The notes beneath the pieces are model-generated. The model made no database searches, had not been told where the DNA came from, and worked only from the letters and a program-made list of their open reading frames with translations. A stretch of 64,000 bases of DNA from Sphingobacterium alimentarium (GTDB taxonomy: Bacteria; Bacteroidota; Bacteroidia; Sphingobacteriales; Sphingobacteriaceae): contig NZ_SMBZ01000001.1 in assembly GCF_004342685.1 (NCBI RefSeq), forward strand, positions 1-64,000, written 5' to 3'. Every line of letters starts with the position of its first letter. Within the stretch, counting starts at the first letter, position 1. A program made the position numbers and the translations under genes. Of this stretch, positions 1 through 8,000 are shown one piece after another.

Positions 1-124
1 GAAGGCCCGACCCTAGAAACACATGTTTGCTTTCTTGCAAAGCCCCATGCTTCGAGTGATAATGCTCCCCTACTTCTGCATTATAAATGGTTTTTGAACC
101 ATCGCCTGTCGTCACAATATCCAT
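1..124 (-). CDS. mnmD: tRNA 5-methylaminomethyl-2-thiouridine methyltransferase MnmD, N-terminal part (gene runs off the left edge)
   Basis: The minus strand opens with an ATG at 124 and reads MDIVTTGDGSKTIYNAEVGE, continuing with EHYHSKHGALQESKHVFL to the window edge. This N-terminus (TGDGS, then HYHSxxGALQES) is typical of the standalone MnmD methyltransferases of Bacteroidota. In that family the enzyme uses SAM to methylate the 5-aminomethyl group at the wobble uridine (U34) of certain tRNAs. Only about 41 codons are present, so the SAM-binding core is not visible. It is divergent from the symporter gene at 189, with a 64-base AT-rich gap shared as promoter region. Confidence 0.75.
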   Translation of the reverse strand, partial: MDIVTTGDGSKTIYNAEVGEHYHSKHGALQESKHVFLGSGL

Positions 125-188
125 ATTCTATATTTTTTGTGTCAAATCTAAAACAAAAAAACTATTTTAGCTTAAAGATAATCTCCAC

Positions 189-1439
189 ATGAATACTATA
201 CTAAAGAGTTATAGCAGTATCATTCTACTTCTAATGGGCATCACTATTGGGAGTCTTGTCGGTCTATTCGTGCCTGACTTGGTACTATATATCAAACCCA
301 TCGGAGATATCTTCTTGAATTTGTTGTTTGTCGCTGTAATTCCTTTATTATTTTTCGCTATCAGCACCGCTATCGCTAATATTGAGAGCAATAGTCAATT
401 GGGCAAAATATTGGGTGTGATGAGCGCTGTATTCATCTCCACTATAGCCATAGCAGCGGTATTGACCATACTTGGATTATGGGCCTTTCCGGTTACCGCG
501 ATCACACAGTCCAATGCGGCATCTGAATTAATCAGTACCAATGCCGAAGATACATGGGGCGACAAAATCGTCCGTTTTTTGAGTGTAGGTGAATTTGTCC
601 ACTTACTCTCCCGCCAAAATATTCTAGCCTTCGTTATATTTTCATTTTTAATAGGCATCTCTGTGCGTAAAAGCGGAGAAGCGGCACGACCATTTCTTCA
701 GTTTTTGATAGCCGGAAATGAGGTGATGAAAAATCTCCTGACGCTGATCATGCAGTTAGGACCTATAGGTTTGGGCGCTTATTTCGCCTATCAGGTGCAG
801 ACGCTAGGACCCGAACTTTTTGGTTTTTATGCTAAGCCTCTTGCATTTTATTACATTTTCGGAATAGTCTTTTTCTTTACCATATTTTCATTATATGCTT
901 TCATAGCCAATGGACGCAAAGGCATTAAGGACTATTGGCGATTTAATATTACACCTTCCCTGACCGCTGTGAGTACATGCAGCAGCCTAGCCACATTGCC
1001 CGCTAATCTATTAGCCGCAAAAAAAATGGGAGTACCGAATTATATTGCTAGTGTGGTGATTCCGCTGGGCAATACATTGTACAAAAATGGCTCTTCTATA
1101 TCCTCCATTCTCAAAATATATGTAGCATTTGCCATTTTGGATTGGAATTTTTTCGAGCCTACTACCCTTATTACTGCAGTGGGAATTACTATTCTCGTAA
1201 GTATGGTGGCTGGAGGAATACCAAACGGTGGATTCATAGGTGAAATGCTCATGATATCCGTATATGGCATACCCAATGAGGCTGTTCCGGCAATTATGAT
1301 TATTGGTGCATTGGTGGATCCCTTGGCTACGATTCTGAATGCTACAGGAGATTCTCTTGCCGCCATGCTGGTCACTAAATTCAGCGGAGAGAAGTTTAGT
1401 TCAGCGGAGAACACCTCTGCCGAACCCATAGAAATGTAA
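189..1439 (+). CDS. Dicarboxylate/amino acid:cation symporter (DAACS/SLC1 family)
   Basis: A 416-residue, highly hydrophobic inner-membrane protein of the glutamate/dicarboxylate:cation symporter family, expected to take up an acidic substrate with Na+ or H+. Visible family marks are the first re-entrant hairpin region CSSLATLPAN (family form SSSSATLP), a divergent TM7 motif NTLYKNGSS (usual NMDGT) and the TM8 substrate motif DPLATILNATGDSLAAML, which keeps the Asp, Asn and GD of DRxxTxxNVxGD. The length is normal. The altered TM7 motif makes the coupling ion and substrate uncertain. It is monocistronic, in the same direction as ccmE but separated from it by about 190 bases. Confidence 0.85.
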   Translation: MNTILKSYSSIILLLMGITIGSLVGLFVPDLVLYIKPIGDIFLNLLFVAVIPLLFFAISTAIANIESNSQLGKILGVMSAVFISTIAIAAVLTILGLWAFPVTAITQSNAASELISTNAEDTWGDKIVRFLSVGEFVHLLSRQNILAFVIFSFLIGISVRKSGEAARPFLQFLIAGNEVMKNLLTLIMQLGPIGLGAYFAYQVQTLGPELFGFYAKPLAFYYIFGIVFFFTIFSLYAFIANGRKGIKDYWRFNITPSLTAVSTCSSLATLPANLLAAKKMGVPNYIASVVIPLGNTLYKNGSSISSILKIYVAFAILDWNFFEPTTLITAVGITILVSMVAGGIPNGGFIGEMLMISVYGIPNEAVPAIMIIGALVDPLATILNATGDSLAAMLVTKFSGEKFSSAENTSAEPIEM

Positions 1440-1531
1440 AATTAACCCTCAGTTACCCCGTAAGATAATTAACAATTATTTTACATCAGGAGATAAATTT
1501 CAGATAGCTAAGAACTTACCTGGTTACTAAT

Positions 1532-1556
1532 TCTATTTAGAACTGTTCTAAATAGA
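1532..1556. promoter_or_regulatory. Perfect 11-bp inverted repeat upstream of ccmE, candidate operator
   Basis: TCTATTTAGAA, a three-base CTG centre, then TTCTAAATAGA. The arms pair perfectly. It lies about 75 bases before the ccmE start and about 40 bases before the -7-like box, has no T-run, and so looks more like a regulator-binding site than a terminator. Which regulator binds is unknown. Confidence 0.4.
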
Positions 1557-1597
1557 CAGCACTTCTTGGTAAATTCATTCTTTCACATACCTTTTCG

Positions 1598-1605
1598 TAA
1601 TTTTG
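1598..1605 (+). promoter_or_regulatory. Candidate -7 promoter box for ccmE-ccmF
   Basis: TAATTTTG matches the Bacteroidota -7 consensus TAnnTTTG and lies 26 bases before the ccmE ATG. No clear TTTG box is seen at the usual distance upstream, so the call is tentative. Confidence 0.35.
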
Positions 1606-1630
1606 TACTTGTTTTAGTCAAAATTATAGT

Positions 1631-2041
1631 ATGAAAAAAAGTTCAATCATTCTCATCGTTATCATTGCTGTTGCTATTGCGATGATTTTAGTTATCTATA
1701 CGGACTCTAGTACGTATTCAACATTCGCTCAAGCAAAAGAGAAAAACACAGAACTTTATGTAGTAGGTGTACTAAATAAAGAAAAAGAGTTAGTGTATGA
1801 TCCGGTAAAAGATGCCAATCACTTCGCATTCTATATGTATGACAACGATAGTACGGAGTGTAAGGTTGTATTTAACGGTTCGAAACCCCAAGACATTGAA
1901 CGTTCGGAGCAAATTGTATTAACAGGCAAGATGGAGGGCGATACCTTTCATGCCAGCAAAATTTTGATGAAATGTCCTTCAAAATACAATAAAGACGAGA
2001 TGGAAATTAAAGAGGCCGTATCAACGAACGCTTCGCTATAA
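1631..2041 (+). CDS. ccmE: Cytochrome c maturation heme chaperone CcmE, Cys-type
   Basis: A 136-residue protein with one N-terminal membrane anchor (about residues 5-23) and a periplasmic OB-fold domain. In System I cytochrome c maturation CcmE carries heme to the CcmF lyase. The usual proteobacterial heme-binding motif HxxxY is replaced here by CPSKY (Cys115, Tyr119). The CxxxY form is known from Desulfovibrio and other lineages, where Cys binds heme in place of His. It sits 23 bases before ccmF, consistent with an operon. No ccmA, B, C or H gene lies in the window; those may lie elsewhere. The ATG at 1631 gives a full anchor and no longer start fits. Confidence 0.85.
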   Translation: MKKSSIILIVIIAVAIAMILVIYTDSSTYSTFAQAKEKNTELYVVGVLNKEKELVYDPVKDANHFAFYMYDNDSTECKVVFNGSKPQDIERSEQIVLTGKMEGDTFHASKILMKCPSKYNKDEMEIKEAVSTNASL

Positions 2042-2064
2042 TATATTTTTAATATAACTATTTA

Positions 2065-4539
2065 ATGGATATTAATTACGTAGGTGAAAACCTTTTACCT
2101 GGTAAAATAGGACAGTTTTTTGTGATTCTATCATTTGGAGCTGCCTTATTTTCGCTTATAAGCTATTTCTTTGCCACAAAGAACCCTGATGAGAAATCAT
2201 GGAAAACAATGGGCCGCATCGGTTTCATTCTTAATGCTATTTCAGTAGTGACAATAGGTTCATTGCTGTTTTACATGATCTACAACCACATGTTTGAGTA
2301 CTATTATGTGTGGTCACACTCAGACACCAAGTTACCTACGCACTATATTATTTCCTCATTCTGGGAAGGCCAAGAAGGTAGTTTCTGGTTATGGATGTTC
2401 TGGCAGGTCGTTATTGGAACCGTATTATTATTCCGTACCAAATCGTGGGAATCACCCGTAATGACATTTGTCATGCTTTGTCAAACCTTCTTGGCAAGTA
2501 TGCTGATAGGTGTTGAAATATTTGGCAACCGCATCGGTTCATCGCCATTTATATTGTTGCGTGATGCCATGAATGCGCCTATCTTTCAAGATCCGAATTA
2601 CCTATCCATGATCGATGGAAAAGGATTAAATGCCTTATTGCAAAACTATTGGATGGTGATCCACCCACCCACATTGTTCTTAGGATTTGCGTCGATGATC
2701 GTGCCGTTTGCATATGCTGCAGCCGGACTTTGGACACGTCGATACAAAGAGTGGACCGTAAAGGGAATGCCTTGGGCTTTATTTGCGGTTATGATCTTAG
2801 GTGCGGGTATTATCATGGGTTCATTCTGGGCTTATGAAGCCTTGAATTTCGGCGGTTTCTGGGCTTGGGATCCGGTAGAGAATGTTTCTATCATTCCATG
2901 GTTTACCTTAATCGCTGCTGTACACGTTATTTTAGCATTTAGACATTCTGGTCACGGTTATTTCACTGCGACCTTATTATCTTTAATAAGTTTCGTATTA
3001 GTAATCTATGCTTCATACCTAACGCGATCAGGTGTATTGGGTGAAACTTCCGTACACTCCTTCACTACATTGGGCATGAATGGTCAGCTGATTGCATTCA
3101 ACCTGGTCTTCTTCATCATCATGATTGGTTTACTAATCTGGAGAAGAAAAGAACTGCCAAGCACGAAAAAAGAAGAAGAAATATATTCCCGGGAGTTCTG
3201 GATGTTTATTGGTGCTTTGGTGCTGACAGTAGCTTGTGTACAAATGATTGCTACCACATCAATCCCGGTGTTTAACGCCTTATTTGGAACCAAAGTAGCC
3301 CCTCCTGTTGATCCTATTGCGCATTATAATAAATGGCAAGGTGCATTTGCAGTAGTTATCTTACTTTTGACCGCTTTTACTCAATTTTTGAAATACAAAC
3401 GTACAGAAAGCAGAAGATTTTGGGCATCTACAATTGCTACATTAGTTGTATCCATATTATTGGCAGCAGCAGCGATATACTTCACCAAAACGTATACCAA
3501 CGTAATGTATAAGCTCATTATGTTCACGGGTATATACTGTATCGTTGCCAATATCCGCATATTGAGCGATGCCATCAAAGGTAAATGGAAGTTAACAGGT
3601 TCGGCAGTATCTCACATTGGCTTTGGCTTATTAGTGATTGGTGCTTTGGTCGCTGCAGCCACCAATGAAGTAATTTCGGTTAATCAAAGTGGCTATATCG
3701 GTGTCAAAAATTTCGGTAAGGAAGGCGATAAATTCACCGATCCTGGAGAGAATTTATTCTTGACAGAAGGTGAACCCGTACAAATGGGCGACTACCGAAT
3801 TACCTATACAGGCGACAGTGTCGCTGCGCCAAATGTGTATTACCATATTAAATACGAAAAAATTGATGAGGAGACAGGAAAGGTAAAAGAATCTTTCACG
3901 TTGAGTCCATTTGCACAAAACAATCCGGATATGGGTGGTTTGATAGGTACGCCTGATACGCGCCACTATATTACACACGATATCTACACTTTAATCACTG
4001 CAGCTGCAGCGGATTCGCATGCTCCATTGAATAAGATCACGCAAGAAGAGAAGACCGGTTTTGAGGATTACGAAGAACCCGCTACTTATCAGGTCAACAT
4101 TGGGGATACACTTCGTTACCGTAATGGTGTTTTTGTGATTGAGGGAGTGAATAAAGAGGCGAAATTGGAGAATATCCCACTTAAATCGGATGACGTCATT
4201 GTAGGATTAAAAATAAAAGTTATCGATGCGGATCAAAAGGAATATAATGCAGAACCTATATTCTTATTAAAAGATGGTAATGCTTATGATTTCAATAAAG
4301 ATGTATCCGAAGAAGGTCTGAAATTTAGATTCACCAACATTATCCCAGATAAGGATAAATTGGAAATCATGGTATACCAAAAACCATTGCCAGAGAAAAA
4401 ATGGATTGTATTCAAAGCTATTAAATTCCCTTACATTAATTTCTTCTGGGCGGGTACCATTATCATGACGATAGGATTTATCATGGCGATAATCAGACGC
4501 AGCAAAGAAGGTAAAGTTATAGAACACAAGGAAGCTTAA
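2065..4539 (+). CDS. ccmF: Heme lyase CcmF/CcsA-type cytochrome c assembly protein
   Basis: An 824-residue polytopic inner-membrane protein. The heme-handling WWD motif is plain at about residues 263-273 (GGFWAWDPVEN), followed by more membrane helices. A large soluble periplasmic region (about residues 545-785) comes next, and a last helix near residues 795-815 ends in a basic cytoplasmic tail. Together with CcmE this family attaches heme to CxxCH apocytochromes in the periplasm. The length is larger than E. coli CcmF (about 650 residues), mainly through the C-terminal soluble part, as in Bacteroidota homologues. It follows ccmE closely and is followed after one base by the DUF2520 gene, so the three may be co-transcribed. 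Confidence 0.9.
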   Translation: MDINYVGENLLPGKIGQFFVILSFGAALFSLISYFFATKNPDEKSWKTMGRIGFILNAISVVTIGSLLFYMIYNHMFEYYYVWSHSDTKLPTHYIISSFWEGQEGSFWLWMFWQVVIGTVLLFRTKSWESPVMTFVMLCQTFLASMLIGVEIFGNRIGSSPFILLRDAMNAPIFQDPNYLSMIDGKGLNALLQNYWMVIHPPTLFLGFASMIVPFAYAAAGLWTRRYKEWTVKGMPWALFAVMILGAGIIMGSFWAYEALNFGGFWAWDPVENVSIIPWFTLIAAVHVILAFRHSGHGYFTATLLSLISFVLVIYASYLTRSGVLGETSVHSFTTLGMNGQLIAFNLVFFIIMIGLLIWRRKELPSTKKEEEIYSREFWMFIGALVLTVACVQMIATTSIPVFNALFGTKVAPPVDPIAHYNKWQGAFAVVILLLTAFTQFLKYKRTESRRFWASTIATLVVSILLAAAAIYFTKTYTNVMYKLIMFTGIYCIVANIRILSDAIKGKWKLTGSAVSHIGFGLLVIGALVAAATNEVISVNQSGYIGVKNFGKEGDKFTDPGENLFLTEGEPVQMGDYRITYTGDSVAAPNVYYHIKYEKIDEETGKVKESFTLSPFAQNNPDMGGLIGTPDTRHYITHDIYTLITAAAADSHAPLNKITQEEKTGFEDYEEPATYQVNIGDTLRYRNGVFVIEGVNKEAKLENIPLKSDDVIVGLKIKVIDADQKEYNAEPIFLLKDGNAYDFNKDVSEEGLKFRFTNIIPDKDKLEIMVYQKPLPEKKWIVFKAIKFPYINFFWAGTIIMTIGFIMAIIRRSKEGKVIEHKEA

Positions 4540-4540
4540 T

Positions 4541-5308
4541 ATGAATTTAGTTATAATCGGTAGCGGTAATATAGCAACGCATTTAGCGAAAGCATGCTAC
4601 GCTACAGGTCATAATATTCTACAAGTATACTCACCTACACTAGCCAATGCAAATGCATTGGCTAGTGTAGTTAATAGCCAGTCAATCGATGACCTGCAAT
4701 TGATAAGCAAGCATGCTGATGTATATCTCATCGCTGTCAGCGATGCCGCTATACATCAGGTCACACAAGCGCTTGATCCTTCCATAGAAGGAATCGTAGT
4801 GCATACCTCTGGTGCCACCTCTATCGAAGTATTGCAAGCATTTCACCGCTATGGTGTCATCTATCCTCCCCAAAGCTTGAATAAAGAAATAGACACTGAC
4901 CTGTCTGTTATTCCTTTTGGCATAGAAGCTGATTCCGAGCGTACATTTGATACATTGTTAAGGTTAATTGCTCCTGTCACCCCAAAAGCTTTTCCATGCG
5001 ACTCCTCACAGCGATTGGCACTGCATCTATCCGCCGTATTGGTCAATAATTTTAGCAACGCCTTATTTCAAATGGCAGAAGAGATCTTGACACGCGAACA
5101 CTTGAGTTTTGATTTGCTCAAACCGATCATCGCAGAAACTGCTCAAAAGGTGCAACAGCATTCCCCGAAAGACACGCAAACGGGGCCAGCGCGGAGAGGA
5201 GATTATCAGGTTATCAATAAGCATTTGCAATTCTTAACGCAATACCCTGAGGAAAGCAAAATATATCAACTTTTATCTGATTTTATTGTTAAAAGATACC
5301 CCAAATAA
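4541..5308 (+). CDS. Rossmann-fold and DUF2520 domain protein
   Basis: 255 residues. It starts with a dinucleotide-binding loop, IIGSGNIATHLAKA (GxGxxA, residues 4-17), of the F420/NADP oxidoreductase type. The C-terminal half contains YPPQSLNKEI and a helical region matching the DUF2520 domain. The fold resembles pyrroline-5-carboxylate reductase and ketopantoate reductase families, but the substrate is unknown. The ATG is one base after the ccmF stop, suggesting translational coupling. Within the gene are two long palindromic stretches (4635-4670 and 4716-4759), which is unusual for coding DNA. Confidence 0.8.
   Translation: MNLVIIGSGNIATHLAKACYATGHNILQVYSPTLANANALASVVNSQSIDDLQLISKHADVYLIAVSDAAIHQVTQALDPSIEGIVVHTSGATSIEVLQAFHRYGVIYPPQSLNKEIDTDLSVIPFGIEADSERTFDTLLRLIAPVTPKAFPCDSSQRLALHLSAVLVNNFSNALFQMAEEILTREHLSFDLLKPIIAETAQKVQQHSPKDTQTGPARRGDYQVINKHLQFLTQYPEESKIYQLLSDFIVKRYPK
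4635..4670. repeat. Perfect 17-bp inverted repeat with 2-base loop inside the DUF2520 gene
   Basis: The left arm CTACACTAGCCAATGCA (4635-4651) and right arm TGCATTGGCTAGTGTAG (4654-4670) are exact reverse complements around AA. The reading frame stays open through it, encoding about TLANANALASV. As RNA it would form a very stable hairpin. There is no following T-run, so it is not a typical terminator. Confidence 0.9.
4716..4759. repeat. Interrupted inverted repeat inside the DUF2520 gene
   Basis: An outer stem CTGATGTATA / TATACATCAG (10 bp) and an inner stem CATCGCTG / CAGCGATG (8 bp) around one base, separated by a small TCT / CCGC internal loop. It starts 46 bases after the first palindrome. 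The frame remains open. Confidence 0.85.
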
Positions 5309-5368
5309 TCTTTTAATTACAAAAAATATAAAAGTGAAGAGTTTAGTGTTAATGCTAAAATTACTTAC

Positions 5369-5376
5369 TAATTTTG
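5369..5376 (+). promoter_or_regulatory. Candidate -7 promoter box for the FMN/Fe-S gene
   Basis: TAATTTTG fits TAnnTTTG and lies 51 bases before the ATG at 5428 in an AT-rich gap. A TTTA at 5342-5345 is a weak -33 candidate. Confidence 0.35.
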
Positions 5377-5427
5377 CTTTCGTAAAAATATAAAATATTA
5401 GTATATCCAATAACTTCAGATTAAATC

Positions 5428-6987
5428 ATGGCAGTTAGAAAACTAATTCTCACAACTATAATAATCGTAAACCTAATCATCATTTCCTTTGGACTTATCT
5501 TTACTCCTCGTTGGTTTTGGTTATTAATTATTCCTATTCCGTTATTAGTAGTGGCAGTATATCATAGTGTACAGACACATCATGCTATTCTACGCAATTA
5601 TCCATTAGTTGGTGCGTTCAGATACTTTTTCGAATCCTTTCGTCCTGAATTGAGACAATATTTTTGGGAGTCGGATACAGATGGTAGGCCATTCAACAGA
5701 AGACAGCGTTCTATTGTATATCAAAGAGCGAAAAACCAACGCGAGACTGTCGCCTTCGGTATGCAAACTGACCCACAGGCTGTGGGAAATGAATGGGTAG
5801 CGCATTCAATATTCCCTACGCATATCGAAAATCACGATTTGCGCACAATGGTTGGCAACAAATTCTGTAAACAACCATACAGCTTAAGTATTTTTAATAT
5901 TTCGGCGATGAGTTATGGTGCGTTGAGTAAAACAGCTATTACAGCGTTGAATAAAGGTGCTGCACTACAAAAGTTTGCACATAATACCGGTGAAGGTGGT
6001 ATCAGTAACTACCACATGAGCGGTGGTGATTTGATCTGGCAAATTGGTACAGGTTATTTCGGTTGTCGCGATGAGCATGGCTATTTTGACAGCGAATTAT
6101 ATGCTGAAAAATCCAATAGACCATACGTGAAAATGATTGAACTTAAAATCTCACAAGGTGCTAAGCCTGGTCATGGTGGTATCCTGCCTGCAGCAAAAAA
6201 CACTCCTGAGGTAGCTGCTATTCGTCACGTCATCCCAGGTACAGACGTTATGTCGCCTCCTGCACACAGTGCATTCAGCAATGCAGAGGAGATGATGTAT
6301 TTCATCCAAAAACTGCGTGAACTTTCTGGTTACAAACCAGTAGGTTTCAAAATTTGTGTGGGTGACAAACAAGAGTTCGTAGACATCTGTAATGCGATGC
6401 AAAACACACAAATTTTCCCTGATTTCATCTCTATTGATGGTTCAGAAGGAGGAACAGGTGCTGCACCGTTAGAATTTACAGACAATATCGGTATGCCATT
6501 ATACGATGCGCTTACTTTTGTGACTACTACATTAATCAATTACGGATTAAAAAAACATATCAAAGTTATTGCTTCTAGCCGAATTGTAACAGGATTTGAC
6601 TTGTTGAAAGCATTGGCTTTGGGAGCTGATGCATGTTATAGTGCACGCGGTATGATGTTTGCCCTTGGATGTATCCAAGCATTGAAATGTAACGAGGACG
6701 TATGTCCAGTAGGTGTGGCTACACAAAAACCACACTTATATAAAGGCTTGGATGTAGCGGACAAACATGTTCGTGTTGCTCAATTCCATCGTAATACGCT
6801 TCGTGCAACGGTAGAAATTATGGAAGCATGTGGATTCAAGACAATTGATGATATTCGTGCAGAAAAATTCTTCCGAAAAGTGGATGCTGTCACGACATTG
6901 AGCTTCCACGATATCTACTTTAAAAATACGGGTAAATTCAACAAAAAAGAAAACTCTTTCCAGAAAGAAGAATTTTTGGATGATTAA
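5428..6987 (+). CDS. Membrane-anchored FMN-binding glutamate synthase family protein
   Basis: 519 residues. Two N-terminal membrane helices (about 7-23 and 27-46) precede a domain like the FMN/Fe-S synthase domain of GltB. Visible marks are SAMSYGALSKTAI, the glycine-rich KPGHGGILPA segment, SIDGSEGGTGAAP, and three cysteines at 415, 421 and 426 (C-x5-C-x4-C, in CIQALKCNEDVCPVGVATQ) that bind a 3Fe-4S cluster in GltB. There is no glutaminase domain and no beta subunit nearby, so it probably is not a conventional glutamate synthase. Its true substrate is unknown. It is transcribed alone and ends at a strong shared terminator. Confidence 0.8.
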   Translation: MAVRKLILTTIIIVNLIIISFGLIFTPRWFWLLIIPIPLLVVAVYHSVQTHHAILRNYPLVGAFRYFFESFRPELRQYFWESDTDGRPFNRRQRSIVYQRAKNQRETVAFGMQTDPQAVGNEWVAHSIFPTHIENHDLRTMVGNKFCKQPYSLSIFNISAMSYGALSKTAITALNKGAALQKFAHNTGEGGISNYHMSGGDLIWQIGTGYFGCRDEHGYFDSELYAEKSNRPYVKMIELKISQGAKPGHGGILPAAKNTPEVAAIRHVIPGTDVMSPPAHSAFSNAEEMMYFIQKLRELSGYKPVGFKICVGDKQEFVDICNAMQNTQIFPDFISIDGSEGGTGAAPLEFTDNIGMPLYDALTFVTTTLINYGLKKHIKVIASSRIVTGFDLLKALALGADACYSARGMMFALGCIQALKCNEDVCPVGVATQKPHLYKGLDVADKHVRVAQFHRNTLRATVEIMEACGFKTIDDIRAEKFFRKVDAVTTLSFHDIYFKNTGKFNKKENSFQKEEFLDD

Positions 6988-6993
6988 GAATAA

Positions 6994-7027
6994 AAAAAGG
7001 ACGACAATTAAAAATGTCGTCCTTTTT
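6994..7027. terminator. Bidirectional terminator between the FMN/Fe-S gene and the marR gene
   Basis: A 13-bp perfect stem AAAAAGGACGACA / TGTCGTCCTTTTT with an 8-base A-rich loop. The T-run on either strand serves the two convergent genes. Confidence 0.85.
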
Positions 7028-7029
7028 CA

Positions 7030-7470
7030 TTATTTAATATTGTGGAATACTTTATCTAATATTATTTGCGCTGCGCGCAGCTCTTCTATTTCCAATCCTG
7101 CTGTAGCTTCCTGTAGTGTAAGTAAGGATTGCTTCATTCCTTCCTCCCGCAATTTCCGTCCCTCTTTGGTCAAGTAAATGAGATTGGATCGACGATCTTG
7201 CTTATCGTTAACCCGGATTACGAGTGTCATTTTCTCCAGATTATTTATTAACCGAGTAATACTGGGTTTGTCACGAAAAGTAAGGTTAGCAAGCTCTTGT
7301 TGTGTAAGTCCTTCTTCCTGCCACAGATGGTATAAGATTGTCCATTGCTCAGCTGTAATATTAAGTTTCCCCGCTTTTAAATTACGCTGTAACCTCCTGG
7401 AAATGGCTGTTGACACCTTTCCTGTTAGGAAAGAGTAGAATTCATTGGATATTATTAACGAATCATTCAT
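7030..7470 (-). CDS. MarR family transcriptional regulator
   Basis: 146 residues with a winged helix-turn-helix: the recognition region includes LTQQELANLTFRDKPSITRL and the wing contains DKQDRRSNLIYLT, which keeps the DxRxx signature of MarR proteins. Such proteins bind DNA as dimers and are usually released by small phenolic or oxidising ligands. No cysteine suggesting a redox switch stands out. It is divergent from the small membrane protein gene at 7578 (107 bases apart), so it may control itself or that gene; this is inference from position only. Confidence 0.85.
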   Translation of the reverse strand: MNDSLIISNEFYSFLTGKVSTAISRRLQRNLKAGKLNITAEQWTILYHLWQEEGLTQQELANLTFRDKPSITRLINNLEKMTLVIRVNDKQDRRSNLIYLTKEGRKLREEGMKQSLLTLQEATAGLEIEELRAAQIILDKVFHNIK

Positions 7471-7577
7471 TATTTAGATATAATTAGGTTGCCTATGCAA
7501 TTAAACAAGATTATTTGAATTTTGCAAATTTTTATGATTTTTCAAATTAAACATTTATTATTTAATATCTTTATAGT

Positions 7578-7952
7578 ATGGAAAATATCTTTGGTGTACT
7601 GGTAGCCATTGCCTTTGTAATAATTAGTTTTGTTCAAAACTACAGGAAAGAAGCGGCTAAAGCTTCTCAACGGACTCCGCATAAACGTCCGTCGCCAGCA
7701 CCCGTACAACTTCCTAATCCTCCGGCGGAAATACGACAAACCGTGGACCGAAAAGTAAAAATTCCAAAAATGGAATATAAACCAGAGTTACCAGCGGAAG
7801 TTATTGCGGCACAACAACGTCGAAAATCACTTCAAGAGTCCCAAGTGAAGATACCGACACGGCTTCCAGAGCCCGAAACTACAAAAGCATTTGAATTTGA
7901 TCTCCGACAGGCTGTCATTCAATCAGCGATACTCGAAAGACCTTATAAATAA
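7578..7952 (+). CDS. Small membrane-anchored protein with conserved C-terminal tail motif
   Basis: 124 residues: an N-terminal membrane helix (about residues 3-20), then a basic, proline-rich linker (RPSPAPVQLPNPPAE) and a short C-terminal segment FDLRQAVIQSAILERPY. Similar tails (AVIxSEILxRPY) recur in short membrane proteins of Bacteroidota, so the gene is probably real, but no function is known. The N-terminus has the look of a signal-anchor rather than a cleaved signal. The stop codon lies inside the large terminator palindrome that follows. Confidence 0.6.
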   Translation: MENIFGVLVAIAFVIISFVQNYRKEAAKASQRTPHKRPSPAPVQLPNPPAEIRQTVDRKVKIPKMEYKPELPAEVIAAQQRRKSLQESQVKIPTRLPEPETTKAFEFDLRQAVIQSAILERPYK

Positions 7953-7987
7953 AAAAGTCTGTGCATGCACAGACTTTTTTATTTATA
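7944..7987. terminator. 44-base perfect palindrome, bidirectional terminator
   Basis: Perfectly self-complementary over 22-bp arms centred on GTGCATGCAC, with A/T runs outside a GC-containing core. It separates two convergent genes and overlaps the stop codon of the upstream one. Confidence 0.9.
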
Positions 7988-8000
7988 GCAATAGTATAAT

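Noticed and set aside
1040..1429. A 129-codon minus-strand frame opposite the symporter gene
   Set aside because: Antisense to a well-supported transporter, with low-complexity Ile/Pro/Ala content typical of a reverse-read hydrophobic gene.
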